Assembly (NCBI GenBank): GCA_902806575.1
Contig: CADCXD010000011.1
Coordinates: 806,001-870,000, forward strand
Direction of reading: 5' to 3'
Origin: Jackrogersella multiformis
Lineage: Eukaryota > Ascomycota > Sordariomycetes > Xylariales > Hypoxylaceae
Length of the DNA: 64,000 nt
The position numbers and the translations under genes are program-made. Positions 54,993-64,000 of this stretch are shown piece by piece (within the stretch, counting starts at the first letter, position 1; each line of letters begins with the position of its first letter). The notes under the pieces were generated by a model. The model was not told the DNA's origin, did no database searches, and was given only the letters and a program-made list of their open reading frames with translations.

Positions 54993-57312
54993 TCAGCAGT
55001 CCGGCACACTGACGGGGATATTAAGCGGTACGCTCGTGGCCAGGCCGCTCAGGCTCGTCTCCTTGAACTCGTTCCGCATCCCTTGCGCGGTGACTCGCAT
55101 GGCGCGGATAGCGTCGTCGAGTCTGACCTTCTGGGTGCCGGCCTCGCTGCTGAGGGCTAGGTTGGCGCTCGAGATGGCTTTGACGGCGCCTAGGGCGTTG
55201 CGCTCGATACACGGAGCTTGGACGAGCCCGCCGATAGGGTCGCATGTCAACCCCAGGTTGTGCTCGATGCCGATTTCTGCCGCTTGCTCGATCGTCTCCG
55301 GGCTAGCCCCCATACAAGCCGCGAACGCGCCGGCTGCCATCGAACAGGCTACGCCGACCTCGGCCATGCATCCTCCTTCCGCCGCGGAGATAGTTGCCCC
55401 GCGCTTGTACAGCATACCAATAGCAGCTGCCGTCAGAAGGAACGTCATAATGTCACGCTCGGCGTCGTCACTTATGAATTCGACCGTGTACTTGAGTACG
55501 GAAGGAATGATACCTGCTGCGCCATTGGTTGGCGCAGTCACGATTCGCCCACCGGCTGCATTCGTCTCATTGACGGCGATGGCGTAAACAGTCAAATAAT
55601 CAATAGCCGGGAACGTAGTGCGACGCGGAGGCGACGGCATCACTGGATGGTATATGGAGCCGTGTACACGTGGAGGACCTCGCCTGCCCCCGGTGCTTCT
55701 CCGGCTCAGCGTCGTCCCTGTCTTCGGTAGTTTGGTTATACTTGTACCTGCTGGTAATATATTTTCATCGTTACTACTCGGGGTGGACAGCTGCGCCTGC
55801 GGATTGGTTGTACTCGGACTCTGAGGGTGAGAGGGGTAGAGGCCCCTTGTTAACCGTTTATACAGTCCCGGCGCTCGCCTGTGTAGTTTGAGTGAACCCG
55901 GCAGTATCGAATCAAGAGGCGCTTGAACGCCTTCCAATATACTATCATCCATGACATCCCAAATACTCATTACTTTCTTGTAGATCTCGTCATCCGTGTA
56001 CCCGTGACTCTTCTCGTTCTCGTATACCAGCTGGGCGATAGTAAGATTGTGCTTATTGCACAGCGCCAGAAGACTGCGAGCATCACGGAACGGATAGCGA
56101 GGTTGTTGCGACGTGGTTCCAGTGCCCATAGCCTCGATCTCCGGAGCAGTAGGCGCACTAGGAGAATTGGGGAATGGCATTTTTGGGCTAGTCTCAAGGA
56201 ACGCCCCCGACCCGTCAATGGGGATTTCCTCAAGCGGCTTTATTTCAGAACCAGTCCTGCGGTCTCCTGCCGCATCGGCTCTCCTAATTTCCTTGTAGAA
56301 CAAGTTCTCGGCTAAATCGGCCGGGTGTCCGCCATTTCCGTCTACTTGCAGTTCCTTGGTGTTAGCTGAAGCGAGTTCCGCAGCTTGACTTGCCGTCGCC
56401 GCCGCGGTAGCAGCAGTTGACAATGCACCATTGACAACGAATCCTCCGCCGACGCTGAAGAAGTCATTAGTCGCCAGCATCATACCTTGGTCGTCGAATA
56501 CCATGAAGCGCATTCCGTTACTATGCAAGGGAAGCTTTTTGCCCCATTCCCATTTGAAATCACGCTCGTAGTCAAAGTCGATTTCCTTGCCTCTACCCTC
56601 TGGAAGTCCGTGACCTAGGAATAACTTCTTTTCCTTTTTGATCTGGGCAAAGCGGGTAGGTACGTAGGACGTATCGACAGTCTCTACATCCGCGCTCTCA
56701 AGACCCAGTAGCAATGCGGAAGGTGTCATGCTATCCAAGATTAAGTATCAGCCAATATTTCATACTAGAGAGTTTTACACGAACTACGAGTCGTGTAAGT
56801 CATACGTGTAGCTACTAAGACAATCTTGAATATAACTGGCTAGATTCGACAGTTGAATGGGGAATCATAGTGTTGAAGAATACATACTGGCCCTCTCCTG
56901 TGAGCGCAAGACTGCCATAGATCGAGATGCGTATCTTGTGCACCTTGTCAAGCAAGCCGGCCTCGACTAAATCGGCAACGAAGATACCGCCAGCACGCAG
57001 AGGGCCAACCGTATGGGACGACGACGGGCCAATGCCAATAGAGAATAGATCAAAGGTTGATATGACGGCATGTTCGTGGTCGGTTTCATTGTAAGAACCT
57101 GATTGTGCATCCTCATCACCAGCGGGGCTAGATGGTGTAGTGCTAAAACCTCGAGCCCGTAGGTGTGGCGAAATTCCTGCTACTTGACCCCATCTACATT
57201 GTTTTGTCCCAACCGAACGAGCATGCCATCGGTTTGTAACTCGCCGGGATGTTATGGCAACAGCGTTGCGAAACAGGAACAGGTTGAGCTGCCTCACCGC
57301 CGCACGGCTCAT
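54993..57312 (-). CDS. L-serine dehydratase, iron-sulfur type, mitochondrial
   Basis: Exons 57312..56888 and 56730..54993 on the minus strand, 720 residues. It deaminates L-serine to pyruvate and ammonia using a 4Fe-4S cluster. The beta domain has SSSHTVGPLRAG, typical of SdaA-type enzymes. The alpha domain has TAPTNGAAGIIPSVL, the GCMAEVGVACSMAAG segment, CDPIGGLVQAPCIERN and C-terminal residues supplying cluster Cys. The N-terminus is Arg-rich and ends RGFSTTP, a typical mitochondrial presequence with its processing site. A long low-complexity linker and an insertion (about 150 residues, Ala/Ser/Pro-rich) lie between and inside the domains. The intron of 157 bp is long for this window. The only in-frame ATG is at 57312 (MSRAAV); earlier in-frame positions are TTG. 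Confidence 0.88.
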
Positions 57313-58549
57313 GGCGGTAATGATAGTTACGTGAATACCCAATCGATACTTGAGAGGGAAAGTGAGCGACCACTATGAGATAAAGATGACTTAGGGACCC
57401 AGGTAGGTACGGACGTTCAACAATAGATGGTGATGAGCATCCTTAAGGGTCGAACCAGTTCAAAGCATCCAACTAAATAAAAAGGACCGTCCTTTGCAAT
57501 AAAGAGAAATTGCTTATCGGAATTAAGTAGAAGTTTCGTTCGGTGACTACATATGTAGGTACCTAGGTATGTACATATGTATGTACAATTCAATTGTTAG
57601 AACCTTGGAAGTACATAAGCATGATCCAATAATATGGCTGCGATTTCCAAAAACGTCGCCGCGAGTCAATCTCGTATTATTGGGGAAGCTTAGGCCAAGG
57701 ATCTGACGTCGAGCCTTCCACTGTACCTGGGCAGCTGGGGAAAATATGCTGTACTTAAGATACCCGTATCCGAAATCACGTTAATTGGTCGGGATGCTAC
57801 AATCTACATGTGCCTAAGTGGTAATTAGAATTTCAACTTATCTCAATAAATAACTGATGGAAACCAGCGGTGAAAAGCATTGCGGTGAGACATGATTATC
57901 TGAGTGGGCTTTCCGGGCTTGAAGATCTGATAAATATTACTTCCAAGGTTAATTGCGCGCCTAACGCGAGTAACATGCTTTAATAGTGTATTGGCAATGT
58001 CTTCACCGACCAAGATACGCCCCCTCGGTATACACTAACTGTTATGTTTATGTAAAGATTTCATAATCAAGTTCCCTCATTCTATGTATGTTCGTCTTAT
58101 TTGTTTTTCATATGTCATTAAGAGTTGAAGCTCAATAGACGGGCATAAACGCCTACTATTCACCTAACTAAAACATTTGCCTCGTGTCGGGGAAATGGTA
58201 CAACATCCCCAAAAATAAGTCCCAACCTTCATTTCATACGCATCGGCGTCTAGCGCTACTCATTTTTGGGTTCCGTCGTTATCATAAATGCATTACAGAT
58301 GCCAAGGAAGTCGTGAATCCGTCTTTCGTACGCTACCTAGGTAGTCGAAGATTACCATTGATATCGCAATGATGCTCAAACTTCTATCAGTGGTAGCAGT
58401 AGCTACAAGCCGACAACAGTCGTGTAGTATTCCTGGCAATTTTATCCCTCGTATGCTGTTAATCTTGACTGCGAGACCTTTGCGGTACATGGCATCATCT
58501 ATCTTTCTTTCTTTCTTCCATATAATGATACAAAATAGGAGCGGTCCAA
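57313..58549. other. Intergenic region, no supported gene
   Basis: About 1.2 kb with a GTACCTAGGTATGTAC palindrome at 57558-57573. Promoter of the serine dehydratase gene and 3' region of the F-box-like gene. No other coding signal. Confidence 0.5.
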
Positions 58550-59362
58550 TTAAGAAGGACATCGATCGAATGTTCCTAAGGGTTGAGCTCCTTTGAGGAC
58601 CTTGACTAAGCTCAAGCATTGTATTTTCAACACCTTTGCGCTTCCCTTCCATTCGCCATCACATTTTTGGCCTGAAGGGTGGGCACGATGGAACAGACAC
58701 CAGAACTTTGGGTGATCATCGGCTTCGACGTAAAGTACGATCTTCGGGACCTTAGACTCCTCGAGGAATTTGAGAAAGTTCTGGAATGGCGTCTTCGTGA
58801 TGAAACGAGGTGCCGAGATCACCATTCCGTCCCCTTTCCCACCTGCGAGGCGGATATCATCGTAGGTAAACAACTCGTCCTCGAAGCCCCAAAATTCGTA
58901 GCTAGGAAAGCGGTTTCCGATTTCTAGCTGCAAGTGCCGAAGCTTTCCTCCCTCCGCCATCTCCCGTAGAGCAGTACCGTACGATTCGCCGAAGAGGTAA
59001 ATCTGCTCTTTCATGGCGAACTTGATGGTCAAAGTTCGCACATATTGTCGAGGGGCCACTCTAGTGAGACTCCCGGTCAAGAAAGGATCAGCAGTCCCTC
59101 TAAGGTGCATGTTGTCGAGGTAAACTTCCTGGTAGAATATCGATGCGGCCTCTGTGTATATGCGTTGGCATGTCAGGAAGAGGTTACGGACATCTTTCTG
59201 AATAACATCCCAATCAAGGATTATAAGTTTCAAGATGTGGTCTCTTAGCTCTGGAGGGAGATCGAAGAATTTAAAAGGCCCCTTCCAGCAGTTTGGAGGA
59301 GAATATGTTTTCTGAGGCGGTTTCGGGCGGATCGCAATAGGTCTACTCTTGTATTTTCCCAT
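58550..59362 (-). CDS. F-box-like domain protein
   Basis: Intronless, 270 residues. After a basic, Pro-rich start (MGKYKSRPIAIRPKPPQK) comes FKFFDLPPELRDHILKLII, an F-box-like opening. LFLTCQRIYTEAASIFYQEVYL then matches the pattern (LxxxCrxIyxEAxxxfY) of the large fungal group of F-box/2EXR-like proteins. The remaining part has no repeat I recognise; it would be the target-binding side. Such genes are abundant and fast-evolving in fungi and may act with Skp1 in protein turnover. The start is set by the ATG at 59362. Confidence 0.72.
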   Translation of the reverse strand: MGKYKSRPIAIRPKPPQKTYSPPNCWKGPFKFFDLPPELRDHILKLIILDWDVIQKDVRNLFLTCQRIYTEAASIFYQEVYLDNMHLRGTADPFLTGSLTRVAPRQYVRTLTIKFAMKEQIYLFGESYGTALREMAEGGKLRHLQLEIGNRFPSYEFWGFEDELFTYDDIRLAGGKGDGMVISAPRFITKTPFQNFLKFLEESKVPKIVLYVEADDHPKFWCLFHRAHPSGQKCDGEWKGSAKVLKIQCLSLVKVLKGAQPLGTFDRCPS

Positions 59363-60026
59363 CGTCGGGCCAAGGCTAGTTTGAGAGCGTGCTGAATCTC
59401 AATCCGTCGCGATTGTCGACAATACTTCCGAATAATTGAGCTCCGACGAGGACCTAGCTTTTAGTCCTTTTCATAAATGGGAAATACGCCAGATACAGTT
59501 ATGTCAGAGTCAGAGAAAGTTGGAAATTACGGGTAAACTTTTATCTCTATTATGATTTTTGAAGTTCTACTTATGAAAGGAGAGAGGCGGTATGTTCTAA
59601 TGTTCCAAGGTTTGGATCCAAGATATAATAAGTACCTAAGTACTTAAGGACCTTCCATCGTACCAGGTAAGTACCTACATGTAGGTATCCGTATCCACCT
59701 TAAAGTGAAAGTGCAATCAATGTAGAGCAACCGCGCCCGCGTCTTTCCCCTGGCCCCACCCTCTCTGCCTCTGCACCGGAGTCCTGAAATATCGGAATCT
59801 CCAACCTATTAATATCCCGTATCTTCAATTTGTATCATTCACAATTCACACCTAACTTACTGTACCAAAAGCGGGCTGCCCGGATTTAACGTCTCTCCTT
59901 TTGCGATCCGATTTCGTGATGCTAAGGAGTATGCGCTATCTTTTTTGCGCATATTAATTCCTTCCATGTCTTAAGATCAGTGTATTATTTATTTCTCTAG
60001 GCACGTCCGCCTGACCCTTTTTCGCA
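59363..60026. other. Divergent promoter region
   Basis: About 660 bp between the F-box-like gene (-) and gup1 (+), with GTACCTAAGTACTTAAGG and ACATGTAGGT motifs near 59630-59685. No gene. Confidence 0.5.
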
Positions 60027-62163
60027 ATGAGTGTCCTCTCCCTTCGCAAAATCTACACCCTCGACACTCTCGACACTCGCTTTACGAATCCGTCCACTAT
60101 ACCGTACAACACCGTCATAGAAGCGCGAAATGATGCCGCGGCAATCAAGGAACGTGCCGAAAGGTTGAATAGTCGCGCGCATTTGTCACGATGGAAGACT
60201 CCGGAATTCTACCTCTACTACCTCATCCTCTCTTTCGGCATACCTGCTATGTTCTGGATAGCATACGATGCTTCGAGACGTATGCTCTGTTCTACTCATA
60301 GGATTATCTATGCTTTGTATATAAGTTAACCCCTTCTGTAGCGACGGATCCTAAATACAAGAGATATGAGCACCTGCTCTCAGATGGATGGATTCCCGGA
60401 CATAAGATCGTAGGCGCTCATCGGCTTCGAATATGGCATTGGCTAATAACTCGAAGGACGCCTCAGATTCTCAGTACCGCACTTTCCGACAGAACATACC
60501 GTACATGACGGCACTTCTCATTTTCCACCCTCTCCTACGTCGGGTGTATAATTCGATCGTATACCCAATAAAAGCAACGGAACAGTCCGCGCGACCAACA
60601 CTAGAGGAAGCTGACCAGAGGCTAAACCAGCGAGCTACATTTGACTTCGGCTTTGCGCTGATATATCTCGTTGCGCTTCATGGGGTTTCATCCTTAAAAA
60701 TACTCGCAATCCTCTATGCGAACTATCAGGTTGCGACAACTTTACCTAGAAAGTATATACCTATTGCGACATGGGTCTTCAACATTGGCATCCTATTCGC
60801 GAATGAGTTGTGCACGGGCTACAGATTCGGAGATATCGCTGTTCTGATTGCCGGGTCCCCTGTCAACAACTCTCTCCTTGACTCGGGCTCTTCATTGGTG
60901 TCGTGGGGGAGATGGCTCGATAGCTACGGCGGTCTCATGGGCCGGTGGGAGATTCTCTTCAACATTACAGTCTTGCGCCTGGTCAGTTTCAACCTAGACT
61001 ATTACTGGAGCCTAGATCGCGGAAGTTATAGCCCTATCGAGGTAAGTCTCATCACCCCCTCTCAAAATTCCTATCAAGTCCACTTGCTGATGCCCCTAAG
61101 AAGAAGCAAATCGACCCCTCCTCTCTCAGTGAACGGGATCGCGTGTCCATCCCGGCGCAATCCAAAGACTACTCTCTCAGGAACTATATAGCATACGCTA
61201 TCTACGCGCCCCTATACCTCACAGGCCCTGTCATCACCTTCAACGACTTCATCTCGCAGCTGCGGTACAAACCCGCCACCATCGAGACCTTCCGCACGCT
61301 CCGGTACGCGGTGCGCTTGGCGCTGACCCTGGTCTTCATGGAGATTCTCCTGCACTACGTCTACGTGCAAGCCATCTCCAAGGCGAACCCGGTGTGGGGC
61401 GATTACTCGGCGGCGCATCTGAGCCTGCTCAGCTTCTTCAACCTGCACCTCATCTGGCTGAAGCTCCTTTTACCATGGCGCTTCTTCCGCCTCTGGTCTC
61501 TCGTCGACGGCGTCGACCCTCCCGAGAACATGATTCGCTGCGTTAGCGACAACTGGAGCACCCTAGCCTTCTGGCGCAGCTGGCATCGCAGCTTCTACCG
61601 CTGGTCTCTGCGCTACATATACGTGCCGCTCGGCGGGTCGAGCTTCCGCACGGGCCGCGACGCCGCCCGCTCCATACTGACGTACGTCCTGGTCTTCACG
61701 TTCGTGGCCCTGTGGCACGACATCCAGATGCACCTCCTGATCTGGGGCTGGCTCGTCGTCTTATTCATGCTGCCCGAGATGGCGGCCGGGTTCTTGTTCC
61801 CGAAGCGCAAGTGGGAGAGCAGGCCTACCACCTACCGCATGCTGTGCTGCCTAGGCGCCTTCGCAAACGTGCTCATGATGATGATGGCGAACCTAGTCGG
61901 GTTCGCGGTTGGCCTGGACGGGCTGGAGAAGATTATCGCGGGTATATTTAGGGACTTTTCTGGTGAGCTGCTCCCCCTGTCATTCATTCCCGGACTATTT
62001 TTCTGTCTTCTTATTTTTCTATTGTGCATCACGTGCTAACAACATGCGCGCTACAGGACTCACGTTTCTCATCGGTGCGTTCATAACGCTCTCTGCGGGT
62101 GTACAGGTTATGTTCGAACTCAGGGAGTCTGAGATGAGGCACGGCATTAACCTGAAATGCTGA
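60027..62163 (+). CDS. gup1: Gup1, MBOAT-family O-acyltransferase
   Basis: Five exons: 60027..60279, 60342..60409, 60457..61041, 61101..61962 and 62057..62163, giving 624 residues. Gup1 is a multi-pass ER membrane protein that remodels lipids of GPI anchors and affects glycerol uptake, wall and lipid rafts in yeast. Signature pieces: HKIDASDSQYRTFRQNIPYM, NFDYYW-type FNLDYYW, GPVITFNDF, the conserved WRSWHRSFYRW and the MBOAT active-site His H508 in FVALWHDIQ. All introns have GT-AG ends; the second is only 47 bp. About ten membrane segments are evident. Length and domain order are normal. It is convergent with the AIG1-like gene. Confidence 0.92.
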
Positions 62164-62489
62164 ACACCTCATGGATTTTACGTAATCAGCTGACGACTCA
62201 ACTATCTCGGACGATAGGTGAACTGCAGGCTCGCACCTGCTGTTGTGTTATAATGTAATATAGAGAGATGAGATTACACATTGGCATCCGAGCTAATTAA
62301 TGATATTATTATATTATATTATGAGTACTTTAGGTACCTAGCAGGTATCCGATGCTGATATGTATAATTCTTGCAAAAGGCAAAATGCCGCCAATTCGTA
62401 CATAAGGATATCCGGTGAGGAAATATACGCCCATACCAACGAACCAATGCAATGCGACGCCCCAACCCCCTCTCCATACGATCCTCGAA
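62164..62489. other. Convergent 3' region
   Basis: About 325 bp of AT-rich 3' sequence between gup1 and the AIG1-like gene. Confidence 0.5.
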
Positions 62490-63481
62490 CTACTTAGCCG
62501 GAAACGCCTCGGGCCCAACCATCTCATGGCCCTCCTCCCCCTCCCCCCCGTCGCCGCGAGCCCCCCTCCGCGCAAAAACGCCGCGCCTCCCCATCCTATC
62601 CTCGGTAGCCCAGCGCCGGACCCAAACGGCGCCCTTCACCAGCGCGAAGATGACCACGACGGCGACGCCGATGCCGAACACGTACGCGGCGACCAGGGAG
62701 CCGGTCTGCACGGGGTCCAGGAACGCGTACGTGTAGAAGCCCTTGGTATCATGCGTGACGTAGGCGAGCGCCAGGTACAGGGCCAGCAGGACGACGAGCC
62801 ACAGCACGTGGACCCAGGGCGGCGGGGCGGTGCGCGGGACGGCGATCTCGAACAGCGCGAAGAGCGTGTTGAGGGCGTGCTGGCTGAGGTTGCTCCAGCC
62901 GCCGTACGCGGTGGGGAACCAGGCCGCGCCGTAGGGGTACAGCACGCCCCAGTACACGGCGGTGACGAGCACCGGATAGGCGGTGACGGTGCTGTAGAGC
63001 AGGCCATGCAGCGCCTGCAGCGGGCGCGGCCACCGCGCCAGCAGCGCCGCGCCGTACCGCGCGTACGTGAAGGTGTGCAGCGCCGCGAAGAGCAGGTAGA
63101 AGGCGAGCCCCCAGTACGTCAACACGGTGAAGTACGAGAACCCCGCGCGCGCCTGCGAGCACCCGCCCAGCTCGGCGTGCGCGCACTGGTACCCGATGTT
63201 GAAGAGCAGCGTGGCGAAGGCGTAGAGGGACTGCGGCGCGCGTTAGCATGATGGGCTTGTGGTGGTACCTAATATATAATTTATCATGAGATAGGTAAAA
63301 CCAAATAAGAACAAATAACCTTAACAAACAAGCAAATAAACACTAAATAAACAAATAAATAAACTGGACTCACCATCAACGCCCGCAGCGCGAACAGCAC
63401 GTACGGCGACACCAGCCACGACGTCTCGAAGCGGTGCGTCGGGTCCCAGGGGTCCGTCCCGAAGGCGAGGACGCGCAGCAT
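62490..63481 (-). CDS. FAR-17a/AIG1-like multi-pass membrane protein
   Basis: Exons 63481..63374 and 63230..62490, 282 residues. The N-terminus LRVLAFGTDPWDPTHRFETSW, then SLYAFATLLFNIGYQC, GFSYFTVLTYWGL and HALNTLFALFEI, follow the AIG1/FAR-17a pattern. The conserved Thr of FTxLTYW and the later His are the residues that AIG1 and ADTRP use as a Thr/His hydrolase pair on fatty-acid esters of hydroxy fatty acids. About six membrane segments. The last 45 residues are Gly/Glu/Arg-rich. Enzyme activity of fungal members is inferred, not known. The very high GC content explains long shadow frames on the opposite strand. Confidence 0.82.
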
Positions 63482-64000
63482 GGCTGGCTAGGTTAGATTT
63501 TATTGGCTTTTTCTTTTCTTTTGTTCTGTTTTCCTTATTATTTCTCCCCGCCTGGATTATCCGCTCTCGTGGCGGCGTTCGAATGTATGTACAGGTAATG
63601 TAATATAATATCATATAACACAAGCAAGACGAAGAGTAGTACCTAGATATAGTATAGAGGTACGGTATAGACACACAAAAAAAAGATTACGTTAGTTAGG
63701 TAAGTGCCGGCGTCGAATCAGCCCGTACCTCAGCCGCTCTTTGTACCTCGTCAAGACGACGCCTACCTAATACCTACTAATTTACCTACCACATACCTAG
63801 GGCGGTAGGTAACCTGCACAGGTACCTACTACGTAGATAAAAGCTAATCAGGGGCTAGAACGCCGCTAAAAAGCGAGTGCGGAAGCGAGGCGCAGCACAC
63901 AGAGCAGCAGCTCCACCTCCAGAGAAACCCGGGACGGGAACCACGCTAAGAGAAGAAGAGGCAGGAGGGCATTGATCTTTTATATACCTAGGTTACACTA
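63482..64000. other. Promoter region at the right edge, TACC-rich
   Basis: About 520 bp upstream of the AIG1-like gene, packed with TACCTA/TAGGTA motifs (63760-63835). No gene start seen. Confidence 0.5.

Noticed and set aside
62415..63251. 278-codon frame opposite the AIG1-like gene
   Set aside because: Antisense shadow of very GC-rich coding DNA; composition is Arg/Glu/Gln-repetitive.
1..64000. CRISPR array or prokaryotic operon
   Set aside because: Repeats are irregular and the genes have spliceosomal introns; the DNA is fungal.

Overview
The window is nuclear DNA of a filamentous ascomycete (Pezizomycotina, most likely a Sordariomycete; Xylariales is a guess from the overall look). Evidence: many short GT-AG introns of about 47-110 bp, monocistronic genes on both strands, fungal versions of Gup1, Rok1, Dld1, Rab4 and an Fe-S serine dehydratase, and one retrotransposon whose C and G bases have been stripped in the manner of repeat-induced point mutation (RIP). 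There are 21 protein genes I can support. Most were assembled here by joining exons with splice signals and reading frame; each is a prediction from sequence alone.

Layout. 0.1-5.6 kb: an F-box protein and a SprT-like zinc metalloprotease. 5.6-14 kb: a gene-poor stretch holding a tRNA-like/SINE-like element and one five-exon protein kinase. 14-31 kb: a dense block with a secreted tyrosinase, mitochondrial D-lactate dehydrogenase, Rok1 helicase, xylitol dehydrogenase, beta-mannosidase, Rab4 GTPase and a short-chain dehydrogenase. 31-41 kb: a RIP-inactivated Ty3/Gypsy element (31764-38239, two 313-bp LTRs). Short telomere-type repeats face outward on both sides of it (31581 and 40761), and a D-2-hydroxyacid dehydrogenase gene lies between the element and the right-hand repeat. 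41-54 kb: a lineage-specific block with a small Cys-rich tail-anchored protein, a secreted DUF8021-type protein, a GH3 beta-xylosidase, two adjacent unknown proteins that may be old paralogues, a palindromic MITE, a 14-TM MFS transporter and a small membrane protein. 55-63.5 kb: serine dehydratase, an F-box-like protein, the MBOAT protein Gup1 and an AIG1/FAR-17a-type membrane protein.

Working together: beta-mannosidase, GH3 beta-xylosidase and xylitol dehydrogenase all belong to hemicellulose breakdown and pentose use. GGCTAA boxes (the XlnR/Xyr1 type) lie about 420 bp upstream of both the xylosidase and the xylitol dehydrogenase. The genes are scattered, not a cluster. D-lactate dehydrogenase, the 2-hydroxyacid dehydrogenase and serine dehydratase feed the pyruvate/2-oxoacid pool.

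The most unusual things seen are the outward-facing telomere-like repeats around the dead retrotransposon, the sharp sparing of the element's outer edges from RIP, the MITE in the transporter promoter, the possible unknown paralogue pair at 47-49 kb, and a CCTAGG/TACC palindromic motif that recurs in nearly every intergenic region. I did not find a convincing new multi-gene system.
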